Positions 39,630-49,241 of a DNA stretch of 64,000 bases are shown here, one piece after another. Positions within the stretch are counted from its first letter, which is position 1, and each line of letters starts with the position of its first letter. The stretch comes from Pseudomonas cavernicola (GTDB lineage: Bacteria > Pseudomonadota > Gammaproteobacteria > Pseudomonadales > Pseudomonadaceae), in the NCBI RefSeq assembly GCF_003596405.1, contig NZ_QYUR01000006.1, positions 682,001 through 746,000 of the forward strand. Direction: 5' to 3'. The translations under genes were made by a program, and so were the position numbers. The notes under the pieces were generated by a model. That model was given only the letters and a program-made list of their open reading frames with translations. It had not been told where the DNA came from and searched no databases.

Positions 39630-40120
39630 AGCCCGACCTCGCCCCGCTGCTCAGCAAGCGTCGCCGGCGGAAACAGGATTGCCCGCACGGCAGCGGGCAG
39701 CAACTGTTGCACGCGAATCCATTGCACCAGCCCTCGCGCGCCCTCGAACACCGGGCCGAGGTAAGGCGCGCCCTGATTGTCCAGACCATAGTCACGAAAG
39801 TCGCCTGGGTTGCAGCGCAAGGTGTCGGTCACCTGCTCCAGGATCAACCCGAGCGGATGCCCCTGACCATCATCCCCGGCGCGGTAGTGAACCAGGACGA
39901 TCCGCGTGCTGGTACGCGCTGCAGCCGGCTGAGCGAAGGTCAGCGCGCTGAGGTCGAGTACCGGCACCAGCATGCCGCGATGGGCGAAGACTCCAGCCAC
40001 CCAGTGCGGCGCCTCCGGAATCTGCTTCAGGCGCAGCAGCGGCAGCACCTCTACCACCTCACAGGCGTCCAGTGCATAGCGATCGGCACCGATCCTGAAC
40101 AGCAGGAACAGCTTCTTCAT
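39626..40120 (-). CDS. wspB: CheW-like coupling protein WspB
   Basis: A 164-residue CheW-fold adaptor, opening MKKLFLLFRIGADRYALDACEVVEVLPL and including HRGMLVPVLDLSAL. The start at 40120 is chosen because it begins the CheW fold; the frame extends upstream into wspA antisense-free sequence but without homologous residues. It lies 58 bases after wspA and overlaps wspC by four bases. Confidence 0.92.
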   Translation of the reverse strand: MKKLFLLFRIGADRYALDACEVVEVLPLLRLKQIPEAPHWVAGVFAHRGMLVPVLDLSALTFAQPAAARTSTRIVLVHYRAGDDGQGHPLGLILEQVTDTLRCNPGDFRDYGLDNQGAPYLGPVFEGARGLVQWIRVQQLLPAAVRAILFPPATLAEQRGEVGL

Positions 40121-40178
40121 TTGCGCCAAGGCGCCGCCGCGGCCAGCCTGTACGCCTGTCAAGTTACCGGCCCCACTC

Positions 40179-41807
40179 TCAGACTTTGAAGCGGGAGACG
40201 CCACTGCGCAGTCCATTGGCCACCAGATTGAGTTCGTCGATGGCGAAGCTGGCCTGACGCAGCGATTCCACTGTCTGCCCGGTCGCTTCACCCAGCTGCA
40301 CCAGCGCATGATTGATCTGCTCGGCGCCGGTGGCTTGCGCCTGCATGCCCTCGTTGACCATCAGCACACGCGGTGCCAAGGCCTGGACCTGACCAATCAC
40401 CTGCGCCAGCTGATCGCCGACCTGCTGCACTTCGGACATGCCACGGCGTACTTCTTCGGAGAACTTGTCCATCCCCATCACACCTGCCGACACCGCCGAC
40501 TGGATCTCGCGGACCATCTGTTCGATGTCGTAAGTCGCCACCGCAGTCTGATCCGCCAGCCGACGAACTTCGGTCGCCACCACGGCGAAGCCACGGCCGT
40601 ACTCACCGGCCTTTTCCGCCTCGATGGCGGCATTGAGCGAGAGCAGGTTGGTCTGATCCGCCACCTTGACGATGGTGGTCACCACCTGGTTGATGTTGCC
40701 CGCCTTCTCGTTGAGGATCGCCAGCTTGGCGTTGACCAGCTCGGCGGCGCCCATCACATGGTTCATGGTGTCTTCCATCCGTGCCAGCCCGAGCTGACCG
40801 GAGCCCGCCAGCGCGGACGCCTGTTCCGCCGAGTAGGAAACCTCGGTCATGGTCCGCACCAGATCACGAGAGGTGGCCGCGATCTCGCGCGAGGTAGCGC
40901 CAATTTCCGTGGTGGTAGCGGCAGTTTCGCTGGCTGTCGCCTGCTGCTGCTTGGAGGTCGCGGCGATTTCAGTGACCGAAGTGGTGACTTGAATGGCCGA
41001 GCGCTGCGACTGGGAAACCAGCCCGGCCAGCTCCGTCACCATGGCATTGAAGCCAGTTTCGATGACACCGAATTCATCCTTGCGCGCCAGCGCCAGCCGC
41101 GAGCTCAGGTCGCCGCTGCGCATGACGCCGAGGATCTCGACGATGTGCTGCATGGGAGCCATGATCGCGCGCATCAACAGCAAGCCACAGATGGCGGCGG
41201 CGATTACCGCGAGCAGCAAGGTAATACCCATGCCGAGCTTTGCCGCTGCCACGGAAGAGACGATATCAGCAGTGGCACTGTCCACTGCCCGCTTGTTCCG
41301 CTCCAGCAGCTTATTCAGCAACTCCCGACCGTGCTGCCAGTCCGGCAGCAACTTTTCCTTCAGCTGGAGGCGCGCCTGCTCCGGTTGTTTCTGCACATAC
41401 AAATCCAGCACGGCACTATGGAGTTGGTTGTACTCCTGCTGATGCTCTTGAAACTCTGCAAAGAGTGCACGATCGCTCTCTTCAAAGATGGTTTGCTCGT
41501 ATTTGTCCAGCAACTCGACAACCTGCTCATCGTAGTTGCGGAACTGTTCAAGCTCCGCCTGACTGAGTGCCTTGCCGTCGTTCAGGCCAATCAACTGCTG
41601 GGTCAGCAACAGCTCCTCCGCCCAGATTCCACGGATCATGGAGCTGTAATAAAAGCCGGGCATGCCGTCGTCGTGAACCTGATCGGCACCCTTTCCTATG
41701 ATCAACAGGCGGAAGTAGGACGACACGAACATCAACAACATGATGGCGATGATCACCGCAAAGCTCGCCAGGATGCGTTGGCGGAGGGTCCAGTTGTTCA
41801 AAATCAT
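40179..41807 (-). CDS. wspA: Methyl-accepting surface sensor WspA
   Basis: The 542-residue receptor at the head of the wsp operon, thought to sense surface contact at the inner membrane. TM1 is at about 12-33 ([20 protein letters not shown]), a four-helix periplasmic domain follows, TM2 at about 190-212 ([20 protein letters not shown]), then HAMP and the signalling hairpin with [20 protein letters not shown]. The start is uncertain: the ATG at 41807 abuts AGGGGA with almost no spacing, whereas TTG at 41801 (two codons on) has ideal spacing. Confidence 0.95.
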   Translation of the reverse strand: MILNNWTLRQRILASFAVIIAIMLLMFVSSYFRLLIIGKGADQVHDDGMPGFYYSSMIRGIWAEELLLTQQLIGLNDGKALSQAELEQFRNYDEQVVELLDKYEQTIFEESDRALFAEFQEHQQEYNQLHSAVLDLYVQKQPEQARLQLKEKLLPDWQHGRELLNKLLERNKRAVDSATADIVSSVAAAKLGMGITLLLAVIAAAICGLLLMRAIMAPMQHIVEILGVMRSGDLSSRLALARKDEFGVIETGFNAMVTELAGLVSQSQRSAIQVTTSVTEIAATSKQQQATASETAATTTEIGATSREIAATSRDLVRTMTEVSYSAEQASALAGSGQLGLARMEDTMNHVMGAAELVNAKLAILNEKAGNINQVVTTIVKVADQTNLLSLNAAIEAEKAGEYGRGFAVVATEVRRLADQTAVATYDIEQMVREIQSAVSAGVMGMDKFSEEVRRGMSEVQQVGDQLAQVIGQVQALAPRVLMVNEGMQAQATGAEQINHALVQLGEATGQTVESLRQASFAIDELNLVANGLRSGVSRFKV

Positions 41808-42148
41808 TCCCCTAGGGACTAGCCGTGCAGATGGTCTTATTCGGCGCCAGCAGCACAGTGCCGGGCCCGGCGACTGTAAAGGCCAGCCACCAAGCTCCGC
41901 AAGCACTCCAGCTCAGCAGCAGGCTTTATATATCAACGGATTATCGCCACCAACGGACAAAGCCTTTGGCTATGTCTGAGTTAGCTGTTGCAAGGCGCGC
42001 ATCGAAACAGCGCAGAGCCTGTAGAAGAGCTGCCGTCTAGCCATCTAAATAAAAGATACAAATCATCAATAATCTATAAAACTCATTAAAATTACCCCCT
42101 CAAGAGCCATTGCCAGCGGCTTTCGCACCAGACCATGAAGATCAAACC
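41808..42148. other. Divergent intergenic region wspA / lysR
   Basis: A 341-base gap between two divergent start codons. The part near the LysR gene (about 42045-42100) is AT-rich, which would suit its promoter. The other half should hold the wsp promoter. No member of the repeat families and no small gene was recognised. Confidence 0.5.
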
Positions 42149-43060
42149 ATGATGACCCTGCGCCAGATCCGCCATTTCATTGCAGTTGCCGAAACCGGCT
42201 CGATTTCCGCGGCAGCCCAGGCGGTGTTTATCTCGCAATCGACTCTGACCCTGGCGATCCAGCAACTGGAGCAGGAGATCGGCGTCAGCCTGTTCAATCG
42301 CCACGCCAAGGGCATGACCCTGACCCACCAGGGCCACCAGTTTCTGCGCCAGGCGCACCTGATTCTGGCCACGGTGGATAATGCCAAACGCAGCCTGCAA
42401 CAGAGCACCGACCAGGTTGCCGGCCAACTGACTATTGGCGTGACCAGCCTGGTCGCCGGCTATTACCTGGCGGACTTGCTTACCCGCTTCCAGCGCGCCT
42501 ACCCCAACGTGGAAATCCGCGTGATGGAAGACGAGCGCCCGTATATCGAACACTTGCTGGTGAGCGGCGAGATCGACGTCGGCGTGCTGATCCTCTCTAA
42601 CCTGGAAGACCGCCACGCCCTGCAAACCGAAGTGCTGACCCACTCGCCGCTGCGCCTCTGGCTGCCACCGCAGCATCCGCTGCTGGAGCACGACAGCATC
42701 AGCCTGGCGGATGTGGTCAGCGAGCCGCTGATTCAGTTGAACGTCGATGAAATGGGCCTGAATGCCCAGCGCATCTGGTCGCGCGCCGGCCTGCAGCCAC
42801 ACATCACCCTGCGCACCGGCTCCACCGAGGCGGTGCGCAGCCTGGTCGCCGCCGGACTGGGCCTGTCGATTCAACCGGACATGACCTACCGCCCCTGGTC
42901 GCTGGAAGGCGACATCATCGAAGCCCGCGCGCTGGTCGACCTGACCCAGACCCTCGACGTCGGCCTGGCCTGGCGGCGCGGCACCGCTCGCCCGGCACTG
43001 GTCGACCCGTTCCTCACCGTTGCCCGCGAACAACCTGCCGGGCGCAGGCCATCTATTTAA
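42149..43060 (+). CDS. LysR-family transcriptional regulator
   Basis: A 303-residue activator/repressor. The N-terminal winged helix-turn-helix (TLRQIRHFIAVAETGSISAA, QAVFISQSTLTLAIQQLEQE) is typical, followed by a substrate-binding domain (residues about 92-295). It reads in the same direction as the aldehyde dehydrogenase and transporter genes that follow, from which a 300-base gap with a dispersed repeat separates it. It is the likely regulator of that block, by position only. The start at 42149 gives MMTLRQ; 42152 is equally possible. Confidence 0.88.
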   Translation: MMTLRQIRHFIAVAETGSISAAAQAVFISQSTLTLAIQQLEQEIGVSLFNRHAKGMTLTHQGHQFLRQAHLILATVDNAKRSLQQSTDQVAGQLTIGVTSLVAGYYLADLLTRFQRAYPNVEIRVMEDERPYIEHLLVSGEIDVGVLILSNLEDRHALQTEVLTHSPLRLWLPPQHPLLEHDSISLADVVSEPLIQLNVDEMGLNAQRIWSRAGLQPHITLRTGSTEAVRSLVAAGLGLSIQPDMTYRPWSLEGDIIEARALVDLTQTLDVGLAWRRGTARPALVDPFLTVAREQPAGRRPSI

Positions 43061-43153
43061 CCGAACGTTGCGTTCAGTATTAAGAATTTGTAGACCTCAC
43101 GCCTGCCCTCTAGTCTCTCTTCGCACATAAGAGGCCAGCGTCAGGGTTTAGCT

Positions 43154-43260
43154 CGTAGGGTGGGTTAGCCATAGGCGTAACCCACCATCCGGCGCGCGAG
43201 CGGCGGTGCCTGTCGGCACCGTTGGCGGGTTACACCGCTACGCGGCTAACCCTCCCTACG
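43154..43260. repeat. 107-base GTAGGGTGGG inverted repeat, copy 2
   Basis: A near-identical copy of the unit at 10417-10524 in the same orientation, starting CGTAGGGTGGGTTAGCC. It separates the LysR gene from the first aldehyde dehydrogenase gene. Confidence 0.85.
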
Positions 43261-43365
43261 ATCTGATCCGTGATGTGGCTGACCTTGGTAGGTAATCAGG
43301 CGGCGTCGGGCTTCAGCGTTGCCTAGAGAAACTCGATGCCCCAACAACAAAAGAGAGCACACAAG

Positions 43366-44832
43366 ATGGCCGGCTCCGCGATTTCCACGCCCCTCTTCAG
43401 CGAGCTGTTGATCGACGGTCAACTGGTCGCGGGTGAAGGCTTTGTCGAGCCGATCCTCAATCCGGCAACCGGCGAGCTCCTGGTGCATATCGCCGAAGCC
43501 TCCACCGACCAGGTCGAGACCGCCATCCTCGCCGCGCACCGTGCGTTCGGCAGTTGGTCACGCACCACCCCGCAGCAACGCTCGCTGATTCTGCTCGGCA
43601 TTGCCGACGCCATCGAAAAACGCGCCGATCACCTCGCCCGCCTGGAAGCCCTGAACTGCGGTAAACCGCTGCATCTGGCCCGACAGGATGATCTGAGCGC
43701 CACGGTGGATGTGTTCCGCTTCTTCGCTGGCGCGGTGCGCTGTCAGACCGGCCAGCTGTCCGGTGAATACCTGCCGGGTTACACCAGCATGGTGCGCCGC
43801 GACCCGATCGGCGTGGTCGCGTCCATCGCGCCGTGGAACTACCCGCTGATGATGGCCGCGTGGAAGATCGCCCCGGCGCTTGCGGCCGGCAACACGCTGG
43901 TGTTCAAGCCGTCCGAACACACGCCGCTGTCGATCCTCGCCCTCGCCCCTGCGCTCGCCGAGTTGCTGCCGCGCGGAGTGATCAACATCGTTTGCGGTGG
44001 CGGCGAAGGCGTCGGCAGCCACCTGGTCAGCCACCCGAAGGTGCGCATGGTCTCGCTGACCGGCGATATCGTCACCGGACAGAAAATCCTCCAGGCCGCC
44101 GCCAAGACCCTCAAACGCACCCATCTGGAACTCGGCGGCAAAGCGCCGGTGATCGTCTGTAACGATGCCGACCTGGAAGCGGTGGTCGAAGGCGTGCGCG
44201 CCTACGGCTACTACAACGCCGGCCAAGATTGCACTGCCGCCTGCCGCATCTATGCTCAAACTGGTATCCATGACCGTTTAGTCGCGGAGTTAGGTGATGC
44301 CGTGAGCAGCCTGCGCTTTGCCCGCAAGCGCGATGCGGACAACGAGATCGGCCCGCTGATCAGCGCCCGTCAGCGTGACCGGGTGGCCAGCTTCGTCGAG
44401 CGCGCCCTCGGCCAGCCGCATATCGAACGAGTCACCGGCGCCGCCGTGCATTCCGGCCCCGGTTTCTATTACCAGCCGACCTTGCTCGCCGGTTGCAAAC
44501 AGGGCGATGAAATCGTCCAACGCGAGGTCTTCGGCCCGGTGGTGACCGTCACCCGTTTCGATGAACTGGAGCAGGCGGTGGACTGGGCCAATGACTCCGA
44601 ATACGGCCTGGCCTCCTCGGTATGGACACAAAACCTCGACAAGGCGATGCAGGTCGCCGCCCGCTTGCAGTACGGCTGCACCTGGATCAACAGCCATTTC
44701 ATGCTGGTCAGCGAGATGCCGCACGGCGGCCTCAAGCGCTCCGGTTATGGCAAGGACTTGTCCAGCGATTCGCTCCAGGACTACAGCGTGGTACGCCACA
44801 TCATGGCGCGGCACGGCCAGCAACTGAGTTAG
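43366..44832 (+). CDS. Aldehyde dehydrogenase, aminobutyraldehyde (YdcW-like) type, copy 1
   Basis: An NAD(P)+-dependent enzyme expected to oxidise an amino-aldehyde such as 4-aminobutyraldehyde to the acid. With the start at 43366 it has 488 residues. Catalytic Cys289 lies in [12 protein letters not shown], the general base Glu255 in LELGGKAP, and the oxyanion Asn in APWNYP. The [10 protein letters not shown] block is the hallmark of the YdcW/PatD branch. An upstream ATG at 43336 is also possible. It precedes an ABC transporter operon that is followed by a close paralogue. Confidence 0.88.
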   Translation: MAGSAISTPLFSELLIDGQLVAGEGFVEPILNPATGELLVHIAEASTDQVETAILAAHRAFGSWSRTTPQQRSLILLGIADAIEKRADHLARLEALNCGKPLHLARQDDLSATVDVFRFFAGAVRCQTGQLSGEYLPGYTSMVRRDPIGVVASIAPWNYPLMMAAWKIAPALAAGNTLVFKPSEHTPLSILALAPALAELLPRGVINIVCGGGEGVGSHLVSHPKVRMVSLTGDIVTGQKILQAAAKTLKRTHLELGGKAPVIVCNDADLEAVVEGVRAYGYYNAGQDCTAACRIYAQTGIHDRLVAELGDAVSSLRFARKRDADNEIGPLISARQRDRVASFVERALGQPHIERVTGAAVHSGPGFYYQPTLLAGCKQGDEIVQREVFGPVVTVTRFDELEQAVDWANDSEYGLASSVWTQNLDKAMQVAARLQYGCTWINSHFMLVSEMPHGGLKRSGYGKDLSSDSLQDYSVVRHIMARHGQQLS

Positions 44833-44939
44833 TTACCGAAGAGTTAGTTACCGAGTACAGCAAAGAAGTAGCCCGACAAGGGCCAAGCAACACGACGTTT
44901 AACTGCCCCGACCCCAAAAACAGAAAAGAGGGAAACCCA

Positions 44940-46100
44940 ATGTTCGTGCAAAAAACCGCTTTATTGAGTGCGTTGACCACCGCACTGCTGGCCAGCGCCA
45001 GTCTGCAAGCCGCCGAAACGCTGAAGGCCGTCGGCGCCGGCGAAGGTCGCCTCGACATCGTCGCCTGGCCCGGCTACATCGAGCGCGGCGAGACCGACAA
45101 GAACTACGATTGGGTGACTCAGTTCGAGAAAGACACCGGCTGCAAGGTCAACGTGAAGACCGCCGCCACCTCCGATGAGATGGTCAGCCTGATGGCCAAG
45201 GGCGGCTACGACCTGGTCACTGCGTCTGGCGACGCCTCGCTGCGCCTGGTCTATGGCAAACGCGTACAGCCGATCAACCCCGAGCTGATCCCTAACTGGA
45301 AAAACATCGACCCGCGCCTGAAAGATGCCCCTTGGTATGTGGTCAACAAACAGACCTATGGCACGCCTTATCAGTGGGGCCCAAACCTGCTGATGTACAA
45401 CACCACGGTGTTCAAAACCGCACCCGACAGCTGGAGCGCAGTGTTCGATGCGCAGAACCTGCCGGATGGCAAGCCCAACAAAGGCCGCGTGCAGGCCTAC
45501 GATGGCCCGATCTACATCGCCGATGCCGCGCTGTACCTGAAAGCCACCCAGCCTGAGCTGAAAATCAACGACCCCTACGAGCTGAACGAAAAACAATACG
45601 CCGCCGTGCTCGATCTGCTGCGTAAACAACACAGCCTGATCCACCGTTATTGGCACGACACCACAGTGCAGATGAGCGACTTCAAGAACGAAGGCGTGGT
45701 TGCCTCCAGCACCTGGCCGTACCAGGCCAACGCCCTGAAAGCCGAAGGTCAGCCGATTGCCACCGTGTTCCCCAAAGAGGGGGTCACCGGGTGGGCCGAC
45801 ACCACCATGCTGCATGCCGAAGCCAAGCACCCGAACTGCGCCTACAAGTGGATGAACTGGTCGCTGGAACCCAAGGTTCAGGGCGACCTGGCCGGCTGGT
45901 TCGGCTCCGTGCCCGCGGTACCGGCCGGCTGCAAAGCCAGTGAATTGCTCGGCGCACAAGGGTGTTCAGTGAACGGCTACGACCAGTTCGACAAGATCGC
46001 CTTCTGGAAGACTCCAGAGGCCAAGTGCAAGACCCAGGATCAGTGCGTGCCATACAGCCGTTGGACGCAGGACTTCATCGCGGTCATGGGCGGCAGGTAA
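44940..46100 (+). CDS. Periplasmic polyamine-type ABC substrate-binding protein
   Basis: A 386-residue solute receptor with signal peptide MFVQKTALLSALTTALLASASLQAAE. The mature protein opens LDIVAWPGYIERG and has YDLVTASGDASLRLVYG and VPYSRWTQDFIAVMGGR near the C-terminus, the pattern of YdcS/PotD-like receptors for putrescine or related cations. The start is set by AGAGGG, eight bases upstream of the ATG. It lies 107 bases after the dehydrogenase gene and upstream of the ATPase and two permeases. The exact ligand is unknown. Confidence 0.88.
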   Translation: MFVQKTALLSALTTALLASASLQAAETLKAVGAGEGRLDIVAWPGYIERGETDKNYDWVTQFEKDTGCKVNVKTAATSDEMVSLMAKGGYDLVTASGDASLRLVYGKRVQPINPELIPNWKNIDPRLKDAPWYVVNKQTYGTPYQWGPNLLMYNTTVFKTAPDSWSAVFDAQNLPDGKPNKGRVQAYDGPIYIADAALYLKATQPELKINDPYELNEKQYAAVLDLLRKQHSLIHRYWHDTTVQMSDFKNEGVVASSTWPYQANALKAEGQPIATVFPKEGVTGWADTTMLHAEAKHPNCAYKWMNWSLEPKVQGDLAGWFGSVPAVPAGCKASELLGAQGCSVNGYDQFDKIAFWKTPEAKCKTQDQCVPYSRWTQDFIAVMGGR

Positions 46101-46103
46101 GGA

Positions 46104-46220
46104 TGATCGTTCCCACGCTCCGGCGTGGGAATGCCTCCCCCGGACGCTCCAGCGTCCATTCACGCAGGCTGACGCAGAGCGTCACAGGCTGCATTCCCAC
46201 GCAGAGCGAGGGAACGATCA
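46104..46220. repeat. GATCGTTCCC inverted-repeat element
   Basis: Flanked by TGATCGTTCCC and GGGAACGATCA (11-base perfect ends). Inside are further hairpins: TTCCCACGCTCCGGCGTGGGAA, GGACGCTCCAGCGTCC and GACGCAGAGCGTC. A familiar type of short dispersed Pseudomonas repeat. It sits between the substrate-binding protein and ATPase genes, so it lies inside the transporter operon. Confidence 0.8.
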
Positions 46221-46296
46221 AACGTTCGTTTCACCCGTTTTCAGTAGTCCGGGCGGAGTTGCTGTACCCAGCCTTTGCATTTTCGGAGCGTATGCC

Positions 46297-47337
46297 ATGA
46301 CTCTTGCAGTCCAATTCACCCAAGTTTCCCGTCAATTCGGCGAAGTGAAGGCCGTAGACCGGGTTTCCATCGATATCGAGGACGGCGAGTTCTTTTCCAT
46401 GCTCGGCCCATCGGGCTCGGGCAAAACCACCTGTTTGCGCCTGATCGCCGGCTTCGAGCAACCCAGTGCCGGCTCCATCCGCATTCATGGCGCCGAAGCC
46501 GTGGGCCTGGCGCCCTACCAACGCGACGTCAACACCGTCTTCCAAGACTACGCGCTGTTCCCGCACATGAACGTGCGCGACAACGTCGCCTATGGCCTGA
46601 AAGTCAAAGGCATCGGCAAAACCGAACGCCTCACCCGTGCAGAAGAGGCACTGAACATGGTCGCCCTCGGCGGCTACGGCGAGCGTAAGCCCGCACAACT
46701 TTCCGGCGGCCAGCGTCAGCGCGTGGCCCTGGCCCGCGCGCTGGTCAATCGGCCGCGGGTGTTGCTACTGGATGAGCCGCTCGGCGCGTTGGACCTGAAG
46801 CTGCGCGAGCAGATGCAAGGCGAGTTGAAGAAGCTGCAACGCCAGCTCGGCATCACCTTCATCTTCGTCACCCACGACCAGACTGAAGCGTTGTCGATGT
46901 CCGACCGCGTGGCGGTGTTCAACAAGGGCCGCATCGAGCAGGTCGACACCCCGCGCAACCTCTATATGAAACCGGCGACACCGTTCGTGGCCGAGTTTGT
47001 CGGCACCTCCAACGTACTGCGTGGCGAGTTGGCCGAACAGTTGACCGGCAATGCCCGGCCGTTCTCCATTCGCCCGGAACACATCCGTTTTGCCGATAGC
47101 CCGGTCGCCGGCGACGAGGTGCAAATCAGCGGTCTGCTGCACGACATCCAGTACCAAGGCTCGGCCACCCGCTATGAGATTCAGCTGGAAAACGGCCAAA
47201 ACCTCAGCATCAGCCATGCCAACAACCAGTGGCAGGAAACCACGCTTGCGTACCAGCCCGGCCAGCGCGTCACTGCACGCTGGGCGCGTGAAGCCATGAT
47301 CCCACTCCTCGAAACCGCGCTGAGCGAGGGCGTGTGA
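46297..47337 (+). CDS. Polyamine-type ABC transporter ATP-binding protein
   Basis: The 346-residue ATPase of the transporter. Walker A is GPSGSGKTT, the signature is LSGGQRQRVALARAL and Walker B is LLLDEPLGALD, followed by the H-loop VTHDQTEAL. A C-terminal TOBE-type domain (from about residue 240) is as in PotA/YdcT. It ends one base before the start of the first permease. Confidence 0.92.
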   Translation: MTLAVQFTQVSRQFGEVKAVDRVSIDIEDGEFFSMLGPSGSGKTTCLRLIAGFEQPSAGSIRIHGAEAVGLAPYQRDVNTVFQDYALFPHMNVRDNVAYGLKVKGIGKTERLTRAEEALNMVALGGYGERKPAQLSGGQRQRVALARALVNRPRVLLLDEPLGALDLKLREQMQGELKKLQRQLGITFIFVTHDQTEALSMSDRVAVFNKGRIEQVDTPRNLYMKPATPFVAEFVGTSNVLRGELAEQLTGNARPFSIRPEHIRFADSPVAGDEVQISGLLHDIQYQGSATRYEIQLENGQNLSISHANNQWQETTLAYQPGQRVTARWAREAMIPLLETALSEGV

Positions 47338-47338
47338 G

Positions 47339-48289
47339 ATGGAACTGTCGCTAAATGCCCAGACACCGCGGCCCAGCAATGGCCCGCTGCACCGCCTGTC
47401 CAACCTTCTGTATCGCAAGCCGAACCTGTACCTGGCGCTACTGCTGGTACCGCCGCTACTGTGGTTTGGCGCGATCTATTTCGGTTCACTGCTGACCCTG
47501 CTCTGGCAAGGGCTCTACACCTTCGACGACTTCACCATGACGGTGACGCCGGAGCTGACCCTGGCCAACCTGGCGGCCCTGTTCAACCCGGCCAACTACG
47601 ACATCATCCTGCGCACCCTGAGTATGGCGGTTGCCGTGTCGCTGGTCAGTGCGATGCTGGCCTTCCCCATCGCCTATTACATGGCGCGCTACACCACGGG
47701 CAAGACCAAGGCGTTCTTCTACATCGCGGTGATGATGCCGATGTGGGCCAGCTACATCGTCAAGGCCTACGCCTGGACCCTGCTGCTGGCCAAGGGTGGC
47801 GTGGCGCAGTGGTTCGTCCAGGGACTCGGCCTGGAACCGCTGCTGCAATTCATCCTGGGCATTCCCGGCGTCGGCGGCAGCACCCTGTCGACCTCGCACG
47901 TGGGGCGCTTCATGGTGTTCGTCTACATCTGGCTGCCCTTCATGATCCTGCCGGTCCAGGCCGCGCTGGAGCGTCTGCCGCCGTCCCTGCTGCAGGCTTC
48001 CGCCGACCTCGGCGCGCGCCCCTGGCAGACCTTCGTGCAGGTGATTCTGCCGCTGTCGATCCCGGGCATCGCCGCCGGCTCGATCTTCACCTTCTCACTG
48101 ACCCTCGGTGACTTCATCGTGCCGCAACTGGTCGGCCCGCCCGGTTTCTTTATCGGCAGCATGGTCTACGTCCAGCAAGGCGCGGTCGGCAACATGCCGA
48201 TGGCCGCTGCGTTCACTCTGGTGCCGATCGTGCTGATCGCCATCTACCTCTCCATCGTCAAACGTCTGGGGGCCTTCGATGCACTCTGA
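47339..48289 (+). CDS. Polyamine-type ABC transporter permease 1
   Basis: A 316-residue inner-membrane subunit of the PotB/YdcU type. It has about six transmembrane helices, the first at [21 protein letters not shown], and the ATPase-contacting EAA loop in [25 protein letters not shown]. It overlaps the second permease gene by 11 bases, so the two are made together. Confidence 0.9.
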   Translation: MELSLNAQTPRPSNGPLHRLSNLLYRKPNLYLALLLVPPLLWFGAIYFGSLLTLLWQGLYTFDDFTMTVTPELTLANLAALFNPANYDIILRTLSMAVAVSLVSAMLAFPIAYYMARYTTGKTKAFFYIAVMMPMWASYIVKAYAWTLLLAKGGVAQWFVQGLGLEPLLQFILGIPGVGGSTLSTSHVGRFMVFVYIWLPFMILPVQAALERLPPSLLQASADLGARPWQTFVQVILPLSIPGIAAGSIFTFSLTLGDFIVPQLVGPPGFFIGSMVYVQQGAVGNMPMAAAFTLVPIVLIAIYLSIVKRLGAFDAL

Positions 48290-49103
48290 TTCTTCATCGC
48301 AAGGGCGGGCCTCCTGGGGCCTGAAACTGGCCGCCTGGGGTGGGCTGCTGTTCCTCCACTTCCCGATCCTGATCATCTTCGTGTACGCCTTCAACACCGA
48401 AGATGCCGCCTTCAGCTTCCCGCCGCAGGGCTTTACCCTGCACTGGTTCAGCGTGGCCTTCGCCCGCGCGGATGTGCTCGAGTCGATCAAGTTGTCGCTG
48501 CAAATCGCCTGCGTCGCCACCTTGATTGCGATGGTGTTGGGCACCTTGGCCGCCGCTGCGCTGTACCGCCGTGACTTCTTCGGCAAGGAAGGTATCTCGC
48601 TGATGCTGATCCTGCCGATCGCCCTGCCCGGCATCGTCACCGGGATCGCCCTGCTCTCGGCATTCAAGACGCTGGGGATCGAGCCGGGGGTGTTCACCAT
48701 CATCATCGGCCACGCGACCTTCTGCGTGGTGATCGTCTACAACAACGTCATCGCGCGTTTTCGCCGCACCTCGTACAGCCTGATCGAAGCCTCGATGGAC
48801 CTCGGTGCCGACGGCTGGCAGACCTTCCGCTACATCATCCTGCCGAACCTCGGCTCGGCTCTGCTGGCCGGCGGCATGCTGGCGTTCGCCCTGTCGTTCG
48901 ACGAGATCATCGTCACCACCTTCACCGCCGGCCACGAACGCACCCTGCCGCTGTGGCTGCTGAACCAGCTGAGCCGGCCGCGTGATGTGCCGGTGACCAA
49001 CGTGGTCGCGATGCTGGTGATGCTGGTGACCATGCTGCCGATCCTCGGCGCTTATTACCTGACCAAGGGTGGTGAAAGCGTCGCCGGCAGCGGCGGCAAA
49101 TAA
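48279..49103 (+). CDS. Polyamine-type ABC transporter permease 2
   Basis: A 274-residue partner permease of the PotC/YdcV type. Helices begin near [22 protein letters not shown] and the EAA loop is [22 protein letters not shown]. It completes an importer with one receptor, one ATPase and two permeases. A second aldehyde dehydrogenase gene follows after 138 bases that hold two short hairpin repeats. Confidence 0.9.
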   Translation: MHSDSSSQGRASWGLKLAAWGGLLFLHFPILIIFVYAFNTEDAAFSFPPQGFTLHWFSVAFARADVLESIKLSLQIACVATLIAMVLGTLAAAALYRRDFFGKEGISLMLILPIALPGIVTGIALLSAFKTLGIEPGVFTIIIGHATFCVVIVYNNVIARFRRTSYSLIEASMDLGADGWQTFRYIILPNLGSALLAGGMLAFALSFDEIIVTTFTAGHERTLPLWLLNQLSRPRDVPVTNVVAMLVMLVTMLPILGAYYLTKGGESVAGSGGK

Positions 49104-49112
49104 CCAAGCACT

Positions 49113-49211
49113 CCCTCTCCCTCCGGGAGAGGGCCGGGGTGAGGGTGTGCGATGCCCGATCCGGCGCCGGTGTTAGACCAAAGATCGCGCCCTCTCCCTG
49201 AAGGGAGAGGG
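49113..49211. repeat. Two CCCTCTCCCT hairpin repeats
   Basis: Hairpin 1 is CCCTCTCCCTCCGGGAGAGGG (49113-49133). Hairpin 2 is CCCTCTCCCTGAAGGGAGAGGG (49190-49211). A related element (CTCCCCTCCCCCTTCAGGGGGAGGGG) is at 53191-53230. These lie between the second permease and second dehydrogenase genes and may weaken read-through. Confidence 0.7.
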
Positions 49212-49241
49212 AACAAATGCACCCGACAAGAGGATTCATCC

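Noticed and set aside
40308..41822. 504-codon open frame on the plus strand opposite wspA
   Set aside because: His/Gln-rich translation with no domain; wspA is certain on the other strand.
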